Below are positions 1-6,629 of a stretch of 9,645 bases of DNA, piece after piece; positions within the stretch are counted from its first letter, which is position 1; every line of letters starts with the position of its first letter. The DNA lies in assembly GCA_009937085.1 (NCBI GenBank), contig JAACDD010000064.1, positions 1-9,645 on the forward strand. Direction: 5' to 3'. The stretch comes from Bacteroidota bacterium (GTDB taxonomy: Bacteria > Bacteroidota > Bacteroidia > Flavobacteriales > Flavobacteriaceae). The position numbers and the translations under genes were made by a program. Below the pieces are notes generated by a model that saw nothing but the letters and a program-made list of their open reading frames with translations, ran no database searches and had not been told where the DNA came from.

Positions 1-844
1 CAATAACTTTCCCACGTATACGACAACCCACTAAAGCCAAATCGCCAATAACATCAAGGAGTTTATGGCGTGCTGCCTCGTTTGGGTATTTAAGGGTAAG
101 GTTATCCAAAATTCCATTTGGCTTTACAGCGATGGAATCTCTGTCAAAAGCACTACACAGCTTTTGCATGGTGTCCTCAGAAAGCTCTTTGTCAACATAA
201 ACAATAGCGTTGTTTAAATCTCCGCCTTTAATAAGTCCATTCTCTAAAAGCATTTCAATTTCATGTAAAAAACTGAATGTACGAGCAGATGCAAATTCGT
301 CTTTAAACTCACTTAAATCCTTGAGCGTAGCATTTTGCGTTCCCAATACTTTTGTACCAAAATCAACCATCGTGGTTACTTGATATGTATCAGAAGGGAT
401 AATTGTTATTTCACTACCTGTTTCCTCATCAGTAAAAGAGATGTTGTCATGCACAACGTATTCATAGCGTTCCGCATCTTGAGTTGTGATACCCGCCTCT
501 TGTAAGGCTTCTACAAAAAACTTGGACGAACCATCCATAATTGGAGGTTCAGGTGCGTCTAATTCAATTAAGACATTATCGATTTCCAAGCCAACAAGTG
601 CTGCTAAAACGTGTTCGGAGGTTTGAATGGTTACGCCGTTTTTCTGCAGGTTTGTACCGCGTTGCGTATTCACAACAAGGTTTGCATCAGCTTCAATAAC
701 GGGTGTGCCCTCTAAATCAACTCTGCAAAAGGCATATCCGAAGTTTTCTGGTGCAGGCTTAAATTTAAGGGATACTTTTTTTCCAGTATGAATACCAATA
801 CCGCTTAGAGAAATAGACTTTGAAATGGTAGTTTGTTTACTCAT
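1..844 (-). CDS. lpxC: UDP-3-O-acyl-N-acetylglucosamine deacetylase LpxC (probably the LpxC half of an LpxC-FabZ fusion), 3' end outside window
   Basis: LpxC removes the acetyl group from UDP-3-O-acyl-GlcNAc, the committed, zinc-dependent step of lipid A synthesis in the cytoplasm. The visible 281 residues start MSKQTTISKSISLSGIGIHTG. They show the zinc ligand and general base in TSEHVLAAL (Glu77, His78), the PIMDGSS motif, the ARTFSF segment, and near the left edge the second zinc-ligand cluster RHKLLD (His260, Asp264; bases 53-67). All expected catalytic residues are present. The start ATG (844-842) lies inside the last codons of lpxD, sharing ATGAGTAA, so translation is probably coupled. 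In Bacteroidota this protein is normally fused to the dehydratase FabZ. The fusion point would lie beyond base 1, so the fusion is inferred from the lineage and not seen. There is no internal stop, and the reading frame remains open at the left edge. Confidence 0.96.
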   Translation of the reverse strand, partial: MSKQTTISKSISLSGIGIHTGKKVSLKFKPAPENFGYAFCRVDLEGTPVIEADANLVVNTQRGTNLQKNGVTIQTSEHVLAALVGLEIDNVLIELDAPEPPIMDGSSKFFVEALQEAGITTQDAERYEYVVHDNISFTDEETGSEITIIPSDTYQVTTMVDFGTKVLGTQNATLKDLSEFKDEFASARTFSFLHEIEMLLENGLIKGGDLNNAIVYVDKELSEDTMQKLCSAFDRDSIAVKPNGILDNLTLKYPNEAARHKLLDVIGDLALVGCRIRGKVI

Positions 845-1865
845 GGTCAAGCTTCTTTTTTAGGGAATGTAAATCTGAAATATGCGTGTGCAAATTACGA
901 AAATGCACATATGATTTATTAAATGCGGTATAATCAAATGCGGGATATCCCATGACTTTACCGTCGTCTTTTATATTTTTTAAAATACCCGATTTGGCTT
1001 GTATGCCAACTCGGTTTCCAATGGTTAAATGCCCACTAATACCTACTTGTCCACCTATTTGGCAATGCGTTCCAATTTTAGTAGAACCTGCAATCCCTGT
1101 TTGGGCTGCAATTACGGTGTGCTCACCAATTTCTACATTGTGACCAATTTGGATAAGGTTGTCTAATTTCACCCCATTGCCAATTTTTGTTGCGCCCAAT
1201 GTAGCGCGATCAATAGTTGTATTTGCGCCAACATCGACATAATTGCCAAGAATTACATTACCTGTTTGGGGCACTTTATCGTATGATCCGTCTCCGTTGG
1301 GTGCCCAGCCAAAGCCGTCAGCGCCAATGACTGCATTACTGTGAATAACGCAGTTGGTACCAATTACAGCGTCGTCAAGAATCTTAGCGCCTGTATGAAC
1401 CACGGTGTTTGCTCCTATAGAAACATTATTTCCAACAAACGCCTGCGCTTGCAGAACTACATGTTCTCCCAAAATACTATTTGCACCAATTTGTACGTAA
1501 TCGCCTATTGAAATGTTATCTGCAATAGTGGCACTGTCTGAAACAATGGCTGTTTCGGCAATTCCTGAACTATGTTGTTGCTTAATTTGGTTGTAGTGAT
1601 GCAGTAGTTTTGAAAAGGCTTCGTAAGGATCTGCTACACGGATTAGGGTGGTTTTAAATTCTTTTTCAGCCACAAAGGAGTCACTTACCAGAGTGATTGT
1701 TGCATCGGTAGAATATAAAAAAGAGGTGTATTTTGGATTTGCCAAGAAGGATAAACTCCCCTCAGTGCCTTCCTCAATTTTGGAAAGCCTGTCAACCTCT
1801 GCATTTGTATTACCCTCTACCGTACCAGAAACAAGTTCGGCTATTTGAGATGCATTAAAAATCAT
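837..1865 (-). CDS. lpxD: UDP-3-O-acylglucosamine N-acyltransferase LpxD
   Basis: LpxD transfers a 3-hydroxyacyl chain from acyl carrier protein to the 2-amino group of UDP-3-O-acyl-glucosamine, directly after LpxC in lipid A synthesis. The 342-residue product matches the usual family length of about 340. Residues 1-100 form the uridine-binding N-terminal domain. Residues 105-300 are hexapeptide repeats ([LIV]-G-x4 pattern, e.g. ISIGDYVQIGANSILG) that fold as a left-handed beta helix. The C-terminal 40 residues look helical. The catalytic histidine is His242 in QIGHNVEIG. I chose the ATG at 1865-1863, giving MIFNASQIAELV. An in-frame ATG at 1895 would add ten residues (MTDIFRNFGA) that only read through the end of the HD gene and cover the promoter-like element at 1871-1878. 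The gene sits 10 bases after the HD gene stop and overlaps lpxC by 8 bases. Confidence 0.96.
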   Translation of the reverse strand: MIFNASQIAELVSGTVEGNTNAEVDRLSKIEEGTEGSLSFLANPKYTSFLYSTDATITLVSDSFVAEKEFKTTLIRVADPYEAFSKLLHHYNQIKQQHSSGIAETAIVSDSATIADNISIGDYVQIGANSILGEHVVLQAQAFVGNNVSIGANTVVHTGAKILDDAVIGTNCVIHSNAVIGADGFGWAPNGDGSYDKVPQTGNVILGNYVDVGANTTIDRATLGATKIGNGVKLDNLIQIGHNVEIGEHTVIAAQTGIAGSTKIGTHCQIGGQVGISGHLTIGNRVGIQAKSGILKNIKDDGKVMGYPAFDYTAFNKSYVHFRNLHTHISDLHSLKKKLDHE

Positions 1866-1870
1866 AGCGC

Positions 1871-1878
1871 CAAAATTA
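1871..1878 (-). promoter_or_regulatory. TAATTTTG, Bacteroidota-type -7 element before lpxD
   Basis: On the minus strand TAATTTTG matches the TAnnTTTG consensus and ends 5 bases before the chosen lpxD ATG. Its first three bases are the stop codon of the HD gene. A transcript starting here would be leaderless or nearly so. I find no good TTTG -33 partner at the usual spacing, so it may be weak, secondary to an operon promoter, or fortuitous. Confidence 0.4.
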
Positions 1879-3123
1879 CGAAAAATATCCGTCACCCTTT
1901 GGGAAAGCCAAGAAGTACTTTGTATCCTTTTTTGTTAAAATATGTAACTGTGCTGCATCAGGTGAAGAATCAAATAAGGAACACACACCACTTTGGTCAC
2001 ATAATTGTATTGGATTTTCCTTTTGCTGATACCCTTGAATTTCCAAACTGCCAGAAAAAACAAAGTATGCTGCTTCTTCTTGTGAAAGCCCGTGTTTCGT
2101 TGAAATTTTAGCACATTTTTTATCTAAAGCATCATCTGAAAAGGGCTTGTAGTCTAATTTTATTTTAGGAAGTTCACGACTTAAAAGCATTTTGGCAAGC
2201 GTGGATAAAACGACGTCTTCGTTGGAAATGGCATCTTTTAACATCATCCACACATCGGAATCATCCAACGCAACAAAAGCAGTACGCTTTGCATGAATAT
2301 CAGTACCTGTATTGTGTAAAAAGAAACTCAAAGCATCGCTAGCTTTTACGTGTTTATTCGATTGAATCAAGGTTGTAGCTCTGTCAAAAAAGCGCACCAA
2401 AAGTTCTTCAGCAATAAAACTGGTTTTATGCAAATAAACCGACCAGTACATCATCCTTCTAGCCAATAAAAATTTCTCAATAGAATACACGGCTTTGATA
2501 TTAAATACCAAACGATTGTCTTGCACCATCATCATGGAAATCAGACGCTCCGAGTTTATATTTCCTTCTGTAACTCCAGAGTAAAAACTATCGCGTTTTA
2601 GGTAGTCTAACCTATCCAGGTCAATGTGCGAAGAAATAAGTTGGTGGAAAAAACCACGTGAATAAACGTCTGTAAACATCTCAATTGCTAACGTAAGCTT
2701 TCCATCAAATGTTTCGTTTAATTGTTTCATGAGCGCTACCGACATCTCTTCATGTGCATTTTGGGGGAGCAGTACATGCTCCAACGCATGCGAAAAGGGT
2801 CCGTGACCAAGGTCGTGTAGCAGCATACAGGCATATAGCGCTTCTGCTTCATCATCGCTAATTTCAATTTGTTGTTGACGTAATGCGCTAACTGCTTTGG
2901 TAGCCAAATGCATGGCGCCTAAGGCATGCTGAAATCGGGTGTGTTCTGTTGATGGGAATACCAAAAAAGAAAGCCCCATTTGCTTAATGCGTCGCAATCG
3001 CTGAACAAAAGGGTGATTGATGAGTTTTGCAATAAAGGGCGTTGGGATTGTAATAAATCCGTAAATTGGGTCGTTGTATTGGGTGAGCTTCAACTTAATT
3101 AAATTACGCCCAAAGATACGCAT
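1876..3123 (-). CDS. HD-domain phosphohydrolase (dGTPase/SAMHD1-like family, COG1078 type)
   Basis: A 415-residue protein of a family widely conserved in Bacteroidota next to lpxD. Metal-binding HD residues are visible: His66 in TRFQHALG, His103-Asp104 in LLHDLGHGPFSH, with nearby His107 and His112, and Asp168/Asp170 in the DLDRLDYLKRDSF segment. The family includes dNTP triphosphohydrolases, so hydrolysis of a (deoxy)nucleotide is the likely activity, but the substrate cannot be read from sequence. Another family hallmark is NDPIYGFITIP near the N-terminus. The annotated ATG (3123-3121) directly abuts the porX ATG, and a TAnnTTTG promoter-like element (3118-3111) lies inside codons 2-5. A start at TTG 3093-3091, just before KLTQYNDPIYGF, is therefore a real alternative (405 residues). 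Family knowledge also favours only a few residues before NDPIYGF. The gene leads the HD-lpxD-lpxC unit. Confidence 0.9.
   Translation of the reverse strand: MRIFGRNLIKLKLTQYNDPIYGFITIPTPFIAKLINHPFVQRLRRIKQMGLSFLVFPSTEHTRFQHALGAMHLATKAVSALRQQQIEISDDEAEALYACMLLHDLGHGPFSHALEHVLLPQNAHEEMSVALMKQLNETFDGKLTLAIEMFTDVYSRGFFHQLISSHIDLDRLDYLKRDSFYSGVTEGNINSERLISMMMVQDNRLVFNIKAVYSIEKFLLARRMMYWSVYLHKTSFIAEELLVRFFDRATTLIQSNKHVKASDALSFFLHNTGTDIHAKRTAFVALDDSDVWMMLKDAISNEDVVLSTLAKMLLSRELPKIKLDYKPFSDDALDKKCAKISTKHGLSQEEAAYFVFSGSLEIQGYQQKENPIQLCDQSGVCSLFDSSPDAAQLHILTKKDTKYFLAFPKGDGYFS
3111..3118 (-). promoter_or_regulatory. TATCTTTG, Bacteroidota-type -7 element for the HD-lpxD-lpxC unit
   Basis: TATCTTTG on the minus strand fits TAnnTTTG exactly. 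It lies just inside the longest version of the HD reading frame. If it is used, transcription would begin around 3105 and the ATG at 3123 could not be the start codon, which points to the TTG at 3093. I see no clear -33 TTTG upstream, where the sequence is already porX coding sequence. Confidence 0.4.
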
Positions 3124-4668
3124 ATGCAGCAGATTGAACTTTTATGGATTGATGACGAAATAGATTTACTCCAAGCACACATACTTTTTCTTTCACAAAA
3201 AGGCTATACTGTTCACAAAGCACACAGTGGTCAAGACGCGTTAACGATGGTGGAAGCACAGCCATTTGATGTTGTGTTATTAGATGAAAACATGCCGGGT
3301 ATGACGGGCTTAGAAGTCTTAGACAGGCTAAAACAACTAAAGCCATCGCTTCCCGTTATTATGATTACCAAAAGCGAAGAAGAAAATATTATGGAAGAAG
3401 CGATTGGAGCAAAAATCGCAGATTACCTGATTAAGCCTGTTAATCCAAAACAAATTCTTTTATCGCTTAAGAAGAACTTGGACTCCGCGAAGTTGGTGAC
3501 TGAAAAAACAATTTCAAGTTATCAACAATCTTTTAAAGAACTCAACGGCTTGCTTATGCAAGCGCAATCGATGGAAGGTTGGTGTGCGCTTTATCAAAAA
3601 ATTCTTTTTTGGGAATTGGAACTTGACAGTATAGATTCGCCTGAGTTGCAAGAGATCTTTCATTATCAAAAAACAGAAGCTAACCTGTCGTTTTCACGAT
3701 TTATTGAAAAAAATTATGCCTTCCTGCTTTATGATGATGCTAGTCGGCTGTTTTCACACCAAGTATTTAAGCAATTAGTTGCGCCCAAATTGGAGTCAAA
3801 ACCCACCCTATTACTTGTGATTGATAACCTGCGTTACGATCAGTACAAGAGTATTTTACCAAGCATTTCAAAATACTATAATTTGGAATCCGAAACAGAG
3901 TATTTTAGTATACTTCCTACGGCAACGCAATATGCCAGAAATGCACTTTTCTCGGGCTTACTCCCATCGGAAATGGAAGCGCAACACCCACAGTGGTGGA
4001 AAAATGATACGGATGAAGGTGGAAAAAATTTGCACGAAGCAGATTTTTTAGCAGCACAGCTAAAACGATTAAATATCAATGTACCACACTCATATACCAA
4101 AGTCAACCGACCCCATGAGGCAACGAAGTTTTTGGATGCCTTAAAATCCGAAAGCGCTTCTTCGCTTAAAGTGTTGGTTTACAATTTTGTTGATATGATT
4201 TCCCACTCCAAAACGGAAATGGAAGTAATAAAAGAATTGGCAAGTACAGATAAGGCATACCGTTCGTTAACTAAGAGTTGGTTTCAAAATAGCCTCCTTT
4301 TGGACATTATTAAAACAGCGCAACAAAAAGGATATCAACTTATTTTAACTACAGATCACGGAACTATTAACGTAGAACAACCTGCAAAAATCATCGGAGA
4401 CAGAGAAACAAGTTCCAATATTCGATATAAAACGGGTCGTAGATTAAAAACAGAAGATAAACATGTTTTTATGGTTTCAGAACCAAAAAGTATTGGATTG
4501 CCAAGTATTAATATGAGCAGTTCTTTTGCCTTTGCCAAAGACAATTATTACCTCATTTACCCATCAAATTACAATCACTTTGTAAACTATTTTCGGAACA
4601 CCTATCAGCACGGTGGAATTTCGTTAGAAGAGATGTGTATTCCTTTTGCGGTCTTTTCTCCTAAGTAG
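3124..4668 (+). CDS. porX: PorX, response regulator with PglZ (alkaline phosphatase superfamily) output domain
   Basis: PorX is the response regulator that works with the sensor PorY and sigma factor SigP to control type IX secretion genes in Porphyromonas gingivalis. Homologues occur across Bacteroidota. This 514-residue protein has a CheY-like receiver (residues 1-120) with the acidic pair Asp10/Asp11, phospho-acceptor Asp54 in LLDENMPG, Thr82 and Lys104 in YLIKPVNP. A helical linker (120-220) follows, then a PglZ domain (225-514) with no DNA-binding domain. Probable zinc-site residues are Asp234 (VIDNLRYDQ), a threonine in PTATQYARN (Thr268 likely), Asp357/His361 (NFVDMISHS), Asp411/His412 (TTDHGT) and His496 (QHGG). 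Characterised PorX PglZ domains have phosphodiesterase activity, and the metal site here looks intact. The ATG abuts the divergent HD gene. I see no good plus-strand TAnnTTTG upstream. tsaE starts 14 bases after its stop. Confidence 0.95.
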   Translation: MQQIELLWIDDEIDLLQAHILFLSQKGYTVHKAHSGQDALTMVEAQPFDVVLLDENMPGMTGLEVLDRLKQLKPSLPVIMITKSEEENIMEEAIGAKIADYLIKPVNPKQILLSLKKNLDSAKLVTEKTISSYQQSFKELNGLLMQAQSMEGWCALYQKILFWELELDSIDSPELQEIFHYQKTEANLSFSRFIEKNYAFLLYDDASRLFSHQVFKQLVAPKLESKPTLLLVIDNLRYDQYKSILPSISKYYNLESETEYFSILPTATQYARNALFSGLLPSEMEAQHPQWWKNDTDEGGKNLHEADFLAAQLKRLNINVPHSYTKVNRPHEATKFLDALKSESASSLKVLVYNFVDMISHSKTEMEVIKELASTDKAYRSLTKSWFQNSLLLDIIKTAQQKGYQLILTTDHGTINVEQPAKIIGDRETSSNIRYKTGRRLKTEDKHVFMVSEPKSIGLPSINMSSSFAFAKDNYYLIYPSNYNHFVNYFRNTYQHGGISLEEMCIPFAVFSPK

Positions 4669-4678
4669 CGTATTTTTG
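4645..4678 (+). promoter_or_regulatory. Candidate promoter for tsaE: TTTG (4645-4648), 22 bases, TATTTTTG (4671-4678)
   Basis: TATTTTTG matches the Bacteroidota -7 box, and a TTTG -33 element is present 22 bases upstream, close to the usual 19-21. The -7 box starts 3 bases after the porX stop and ends 4 bases before the tsaE ATG, so transcripts from it would be leaderless or have only a few leader bases. The -33 element lies in the last codons of porX. This would let tsaE and the gene after it be expressed independently of porX. Confidence 0.5.
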
Positions 4679-4682
4679 CCTT

Positions 4683-5087
4683 ATGGTTAAGGAGGTCACA
4701 CTTAAAAACATTGATGCTTTTGCGCAGGAGCTAGCCGGACTTTTTTTACATAAAATTGTATTGCTAGAAGGAGATTTGGGTGCAGGAAAAACCACACTTG
4801 TAAAAGCTATTTTTAATGCACTTGGCGCAACAGATGCCGTTTCCAGTCCAACTTTTGGTATTGCCAACGAAGTACAACTTGCATCAGAAAAAGCATATCA
4901 TTTAGACTTGTACCGCATCGAAAATTCTGATGAATTGCCGCAGTTTGGATTTGAGGAGTATCTCTATACAGGTGGATTTTGTTTTATCGAATGGCCAGAA
5001 ATAGCCATGGCGTACATACCAGAATCACATCACACCATTCGTATTGAAACCATTGATGCGAACACACGAAAAATAATATTTACATGA
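4683..5087 (+). CDS. tsaE: tRNA threonylcarbamoyladenosine biosynthesis ATPase TsaE
   Basis: TsaE is the P-loop ATPase that works with TsaB-TsaD to form N6-threonylcarbamoyladenosine at position 37 of ANN-decoding tRNAs in the cytoplasm. The 134 residues match the small size of the family. Visible motifs are the Walker A loop GDLGAGKTT (residues 30-38), the switch-like SSPTF (54-58), HLDLYR (73-78) and the Walker-B-like FIEWPE (101-106). The start at 4683 is the only reasonable ATG and begins 14 bases after porX. No Shine-Dalgarno site precedes it; oddly, a perfect AAGGAGGT sits inside codons 3-5. The stop overlaps the next start as ATGA (5084-5087), suggesting translational coupling. The tsaE-after-porX order is common in Flavobacteriia. 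Confidence 0.96.
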   Translation: MVKEVTLKNIDAFAQELAGLFLHKIVLLEGDLGAGKTTLVKAIFNALGATDAVSSPTFGIANEVQLASEKAYHLDLYRIENSDELPQFGFEEYLYTGGFCFIEWPEIAMAYIPESHHTIRIETIDANTRKIIFT

Positions 5088-5407
5088 GTTTTTTAAAACG
5101 TTTAGGCTTTTATTTGGGCGGATTTTCCGTTGGGTTAATATTTTTGTTTTTCTTTTTTAATGGAAAGCGTACACAATGTAATTATGCGCCGTCTGCTAGA
5201 GTGTTAAACGATATTCAACAAAAAAAGTGGGCATTTGAAGATGGCTTTTTTGCCATAAACGATACCGTACAATGGTTTAAAAACATGGATATTCGCTTCA
5301 GTGAAAGTGTTATTGGCATTGATTCTTGTAACGTATATGTGTTGGAGGTTGATGATAAAATATTTTCGGTAGAAAACTGCACCGATACCGCCTTTTTTAA
5401 GCGTTAG
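5084..5407 (+). CDS. Small membrane-anchored protein, DUF4258-like
   Basis: A 107-residue protein of unknown function. Residues 1-6 are short and basic, residues 7-26 form one strongly hydrophobic segment (LGFYLGGFSVGLIFLFFFF), and GKRTQC follows. This predicts a single N-terminal anchor or uncleaved signal; by the positive-inside rule the orientation is ambiguous because Lys/Arg flank both sides. The soluble part is about 80 residues with cysteines at 32, 82 and 98. The layout hydrophobic segment, NGKRTQCNY, SARVL resembles small DUF4258-annotated proteins found near porX and tsaE in flavobacteria; this is recalled from the lineage and not searched. It starts on the tsaE stop (ATGA), so it is almost certainly co-translated with tsaE, and its end overlaps the convergent proline dehydrogenase gene by 11 bases. 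No function can be assigned. Confidence 0.75.
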   Translation: MSFLKRLGFYLGGFSVGLIFLFFFFNGKRTQCNYAPSARVLNDIQQKKWAFEDGFFAINDTVQWFKNMDIRFSESVIGIDSCNVYVLEVDDKIFSVENCTDTAFFKR

Positions 5408-6551
5408 CGTTTCTACGGCTTAACTCTTGTTTTAGCATATGTAGCTCGCGCGCTGTTTGCACTTTTACAGCGCTGTTTTCAATTGCCCTTCGGGTCAAAT
5501 ATGGAATAGATTGTTGAAGCGGACCAAATGGCACATACTTGAGCACATTTGCTCCTTGTTCAGCGAGTGAGAATGAAATAAAATCACGCATACCATACAA
5601 CTGACTAAACCATAGATTTTTATGCTGTAGCCTGCCGATTTCTTTTTCCACATATTGTTTTACCCATTCTATATCAGTTTCATTATGCGTAGCTACAATA
5701 CATAAATTCGTGTCTAAATTTTCTAAAGCTAACACCAACGCTTGGCGGTATTGCTGGTCTGTTTGTGCCTTTGTGTCACATACCGGAGAAGGAGAACCAA
5801 GCAGTTGTGCATGCTTACGCTCTTTTTCCATATAGGCGCCTCGCACTAATTTAACACCCAGAAAATAGGTTGTTGCTTCTGCTGTAAGTTGTTTGAAGTA
5901 ATCAAAAGCACCTTTTAGATACAGTTGAATTGTAATGGCAACCACAACCCGCTTCTTGTTGTGTGCTTCCATTAGTGGTAAAACCAACGCATCAACACCA
6001 AGCTGAATCCAACTTTCTTCTGCGTCTATCATCAAAACAATTCCAGAATTGGCTGCAGAAGTAGCGCATGCTTCAAGTCGTTTTTTTATTCGCTCCCATG
6101 CAGCTAATTCAGCTGTGTTGAATTCAAGTCCATTTGACCTTTTTTCATAAAGTGAAAATGCACCAATTGCGGTTGGTTTTAGTACCGCAAACGGATAAGC
6201 ATCGTTGTTGGCTGCTGCATAAATTGTACTAAGGATAACATTGAGGTTTTCCTCAAAATCCGATTCTTTTTTGGCGTGTTCATTCGCATAATCCAATACA
6301 CTCTTTACATTAAACGCTGCCATACGAGAAGTGGCTACCTGGCATGATGCCACATCTTTCCCTGCACAAAATTGATAATAGCCTGTAAATCGAATAAATG
6401 GAGAAATAGGAAAACGAACGTAACAAAGAAATTTCCACAGCACCAATGCTAGCCAGACGAGTACTGGATAAGATAACAATTGAAATAAAAGTAATGACGC
6501 ACGGAGTGCTCTAGATGATTTATGGGGATACCGTGAGGCTTTAAATATCAA
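5397..6551 (-). CDS. Proline dehydrogenase (monofunctional, FAD-dependent)
   Basis: Oxidises L-proline to pyrroline-5-carboxylate with FAD, passing electrons to the quinone pool: the first step of proline catabolism. The 384 residues fit the stand-alone Bacteroidota enzyme of about 390, with no P5C dehydrogenase domain. Counterparts of PutA active-site motifs are visible: DAEES (176-180), the TIQLYLKG segment, KLVRGAYMEKER (234-245), VATHNE (286-291), SQLYGM (316-321), YVPFGP (339-344) and YLTRRAIENSA (351-361), whose Arg354-Arg355 should bind the substrate carboxylate. The most upstream credible start is TTG (6551-6549). No ATG occurs before the conserved N-terminal region, and the frame is closed by TGA at 6570-6572. 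Residues 19-47 are unusually hydrophobic and could help membrane association. It diverges from aroB and converges on the DUF4258-like gene. Confidence 0.92.
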   Translation of the reverse strand: MIFKASRYPHKSSRALRASLLLFQLLSYPVLVWLALVLWKFLCYVRFPISPFIRFTGYYQFCAGKDVASCQVATSRMAAFNVKSVLDYANEHAKKESDFEENLNVILSTIYAAANNDAYPFAVLKPTAIGAFSLYEKRSNGLEFNTAELAAWERIKKRLEACATSAANSGIVLMIDAEESWIQLGVDALVLPLMEAHNKKRVVVAITIQLYLKGAFDYFKQLTAEATTYFLGVKLVRGAYMEKERKHAQLLGSPSPVCDTKAQTDQQYRQALVLALENLDTNLCIVATHNETDIEWVKQYVEKEIGRLQHKNLWFSQLYGMRDFISFSLAEQGANVLKYVPFGPLQQSIPYLTRRAIENSAVKVQTARELHMLKQELSRRNANA

Positions 6552-6582
6552 AATAGTACTATTTAATTTGGGTCAACGCAAT

Positions 6583-6590
6583 CAAAATTA
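6583..6590 (-). promoter_or_regulatory. TAATTTTG, -7 element for proline dehydrogenase
   Basis: It matches the Bacteroidota -7 consensus exactly on the minus strand. Transcription would begin near 6577 and give a leader of about 25 bases before the TTG start at 6551. Confidence 0.45.
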
Positions 6591-6612
6591 GGAAAATAAA
6601 AGACAAAAGCAG

Positions 6613-6620
6613 TAATTTCG
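6613..6620 (+). promoter_or_regulatory. TAATTTCG, probable -7 element for aroB
   Basis: One base differs from TAnnTTTG. It ends 9 bases before the aroB ATG, giving a very short leader, as for tsaE and lpxD. No -33 partner is evident. Confidence 0.35.
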
Positions 6621-6629
6621 CCAACGTCT

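Larger units (their letters stand above)
6552..6629. promoter_or_regulatory. Divergent intergenic region between proline dehydrogenase and aroB
   Basis: These 78 bases are the longest non-coding stretch in the window and must carry promoters for both directions. On the minus strand TAATTTTG (6590-6583) is a perfect TAnnTTTG -7 box about 30 bases before the TTG start. On the plus strand TAATTTCG (6613-6620) is a one-mismatch version 9 bases before the aroB ATG. Neither has a clear -33 TTTG at 19-22 bases. I see no operator-like palindrome or riboswitch fold. Confidence 0.5.

Noticed and set aside
1866..1895. Longer lpxD starting at ATG 1895
   Set aside because: The ten extra residues are not family-like and overlap the end of the HD gene; the ATG at 1865 gives the standard LpxD N-terminus and length.
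5397..5423. Inverted repeat TTAAGC (5397-5402) / GCTTAA (5418-5423) at a convergent junction, as a terminator
   Set aside because: The stem is only 6 base pairs with a 15-base loop, and neither strand has a T-run directly after it.
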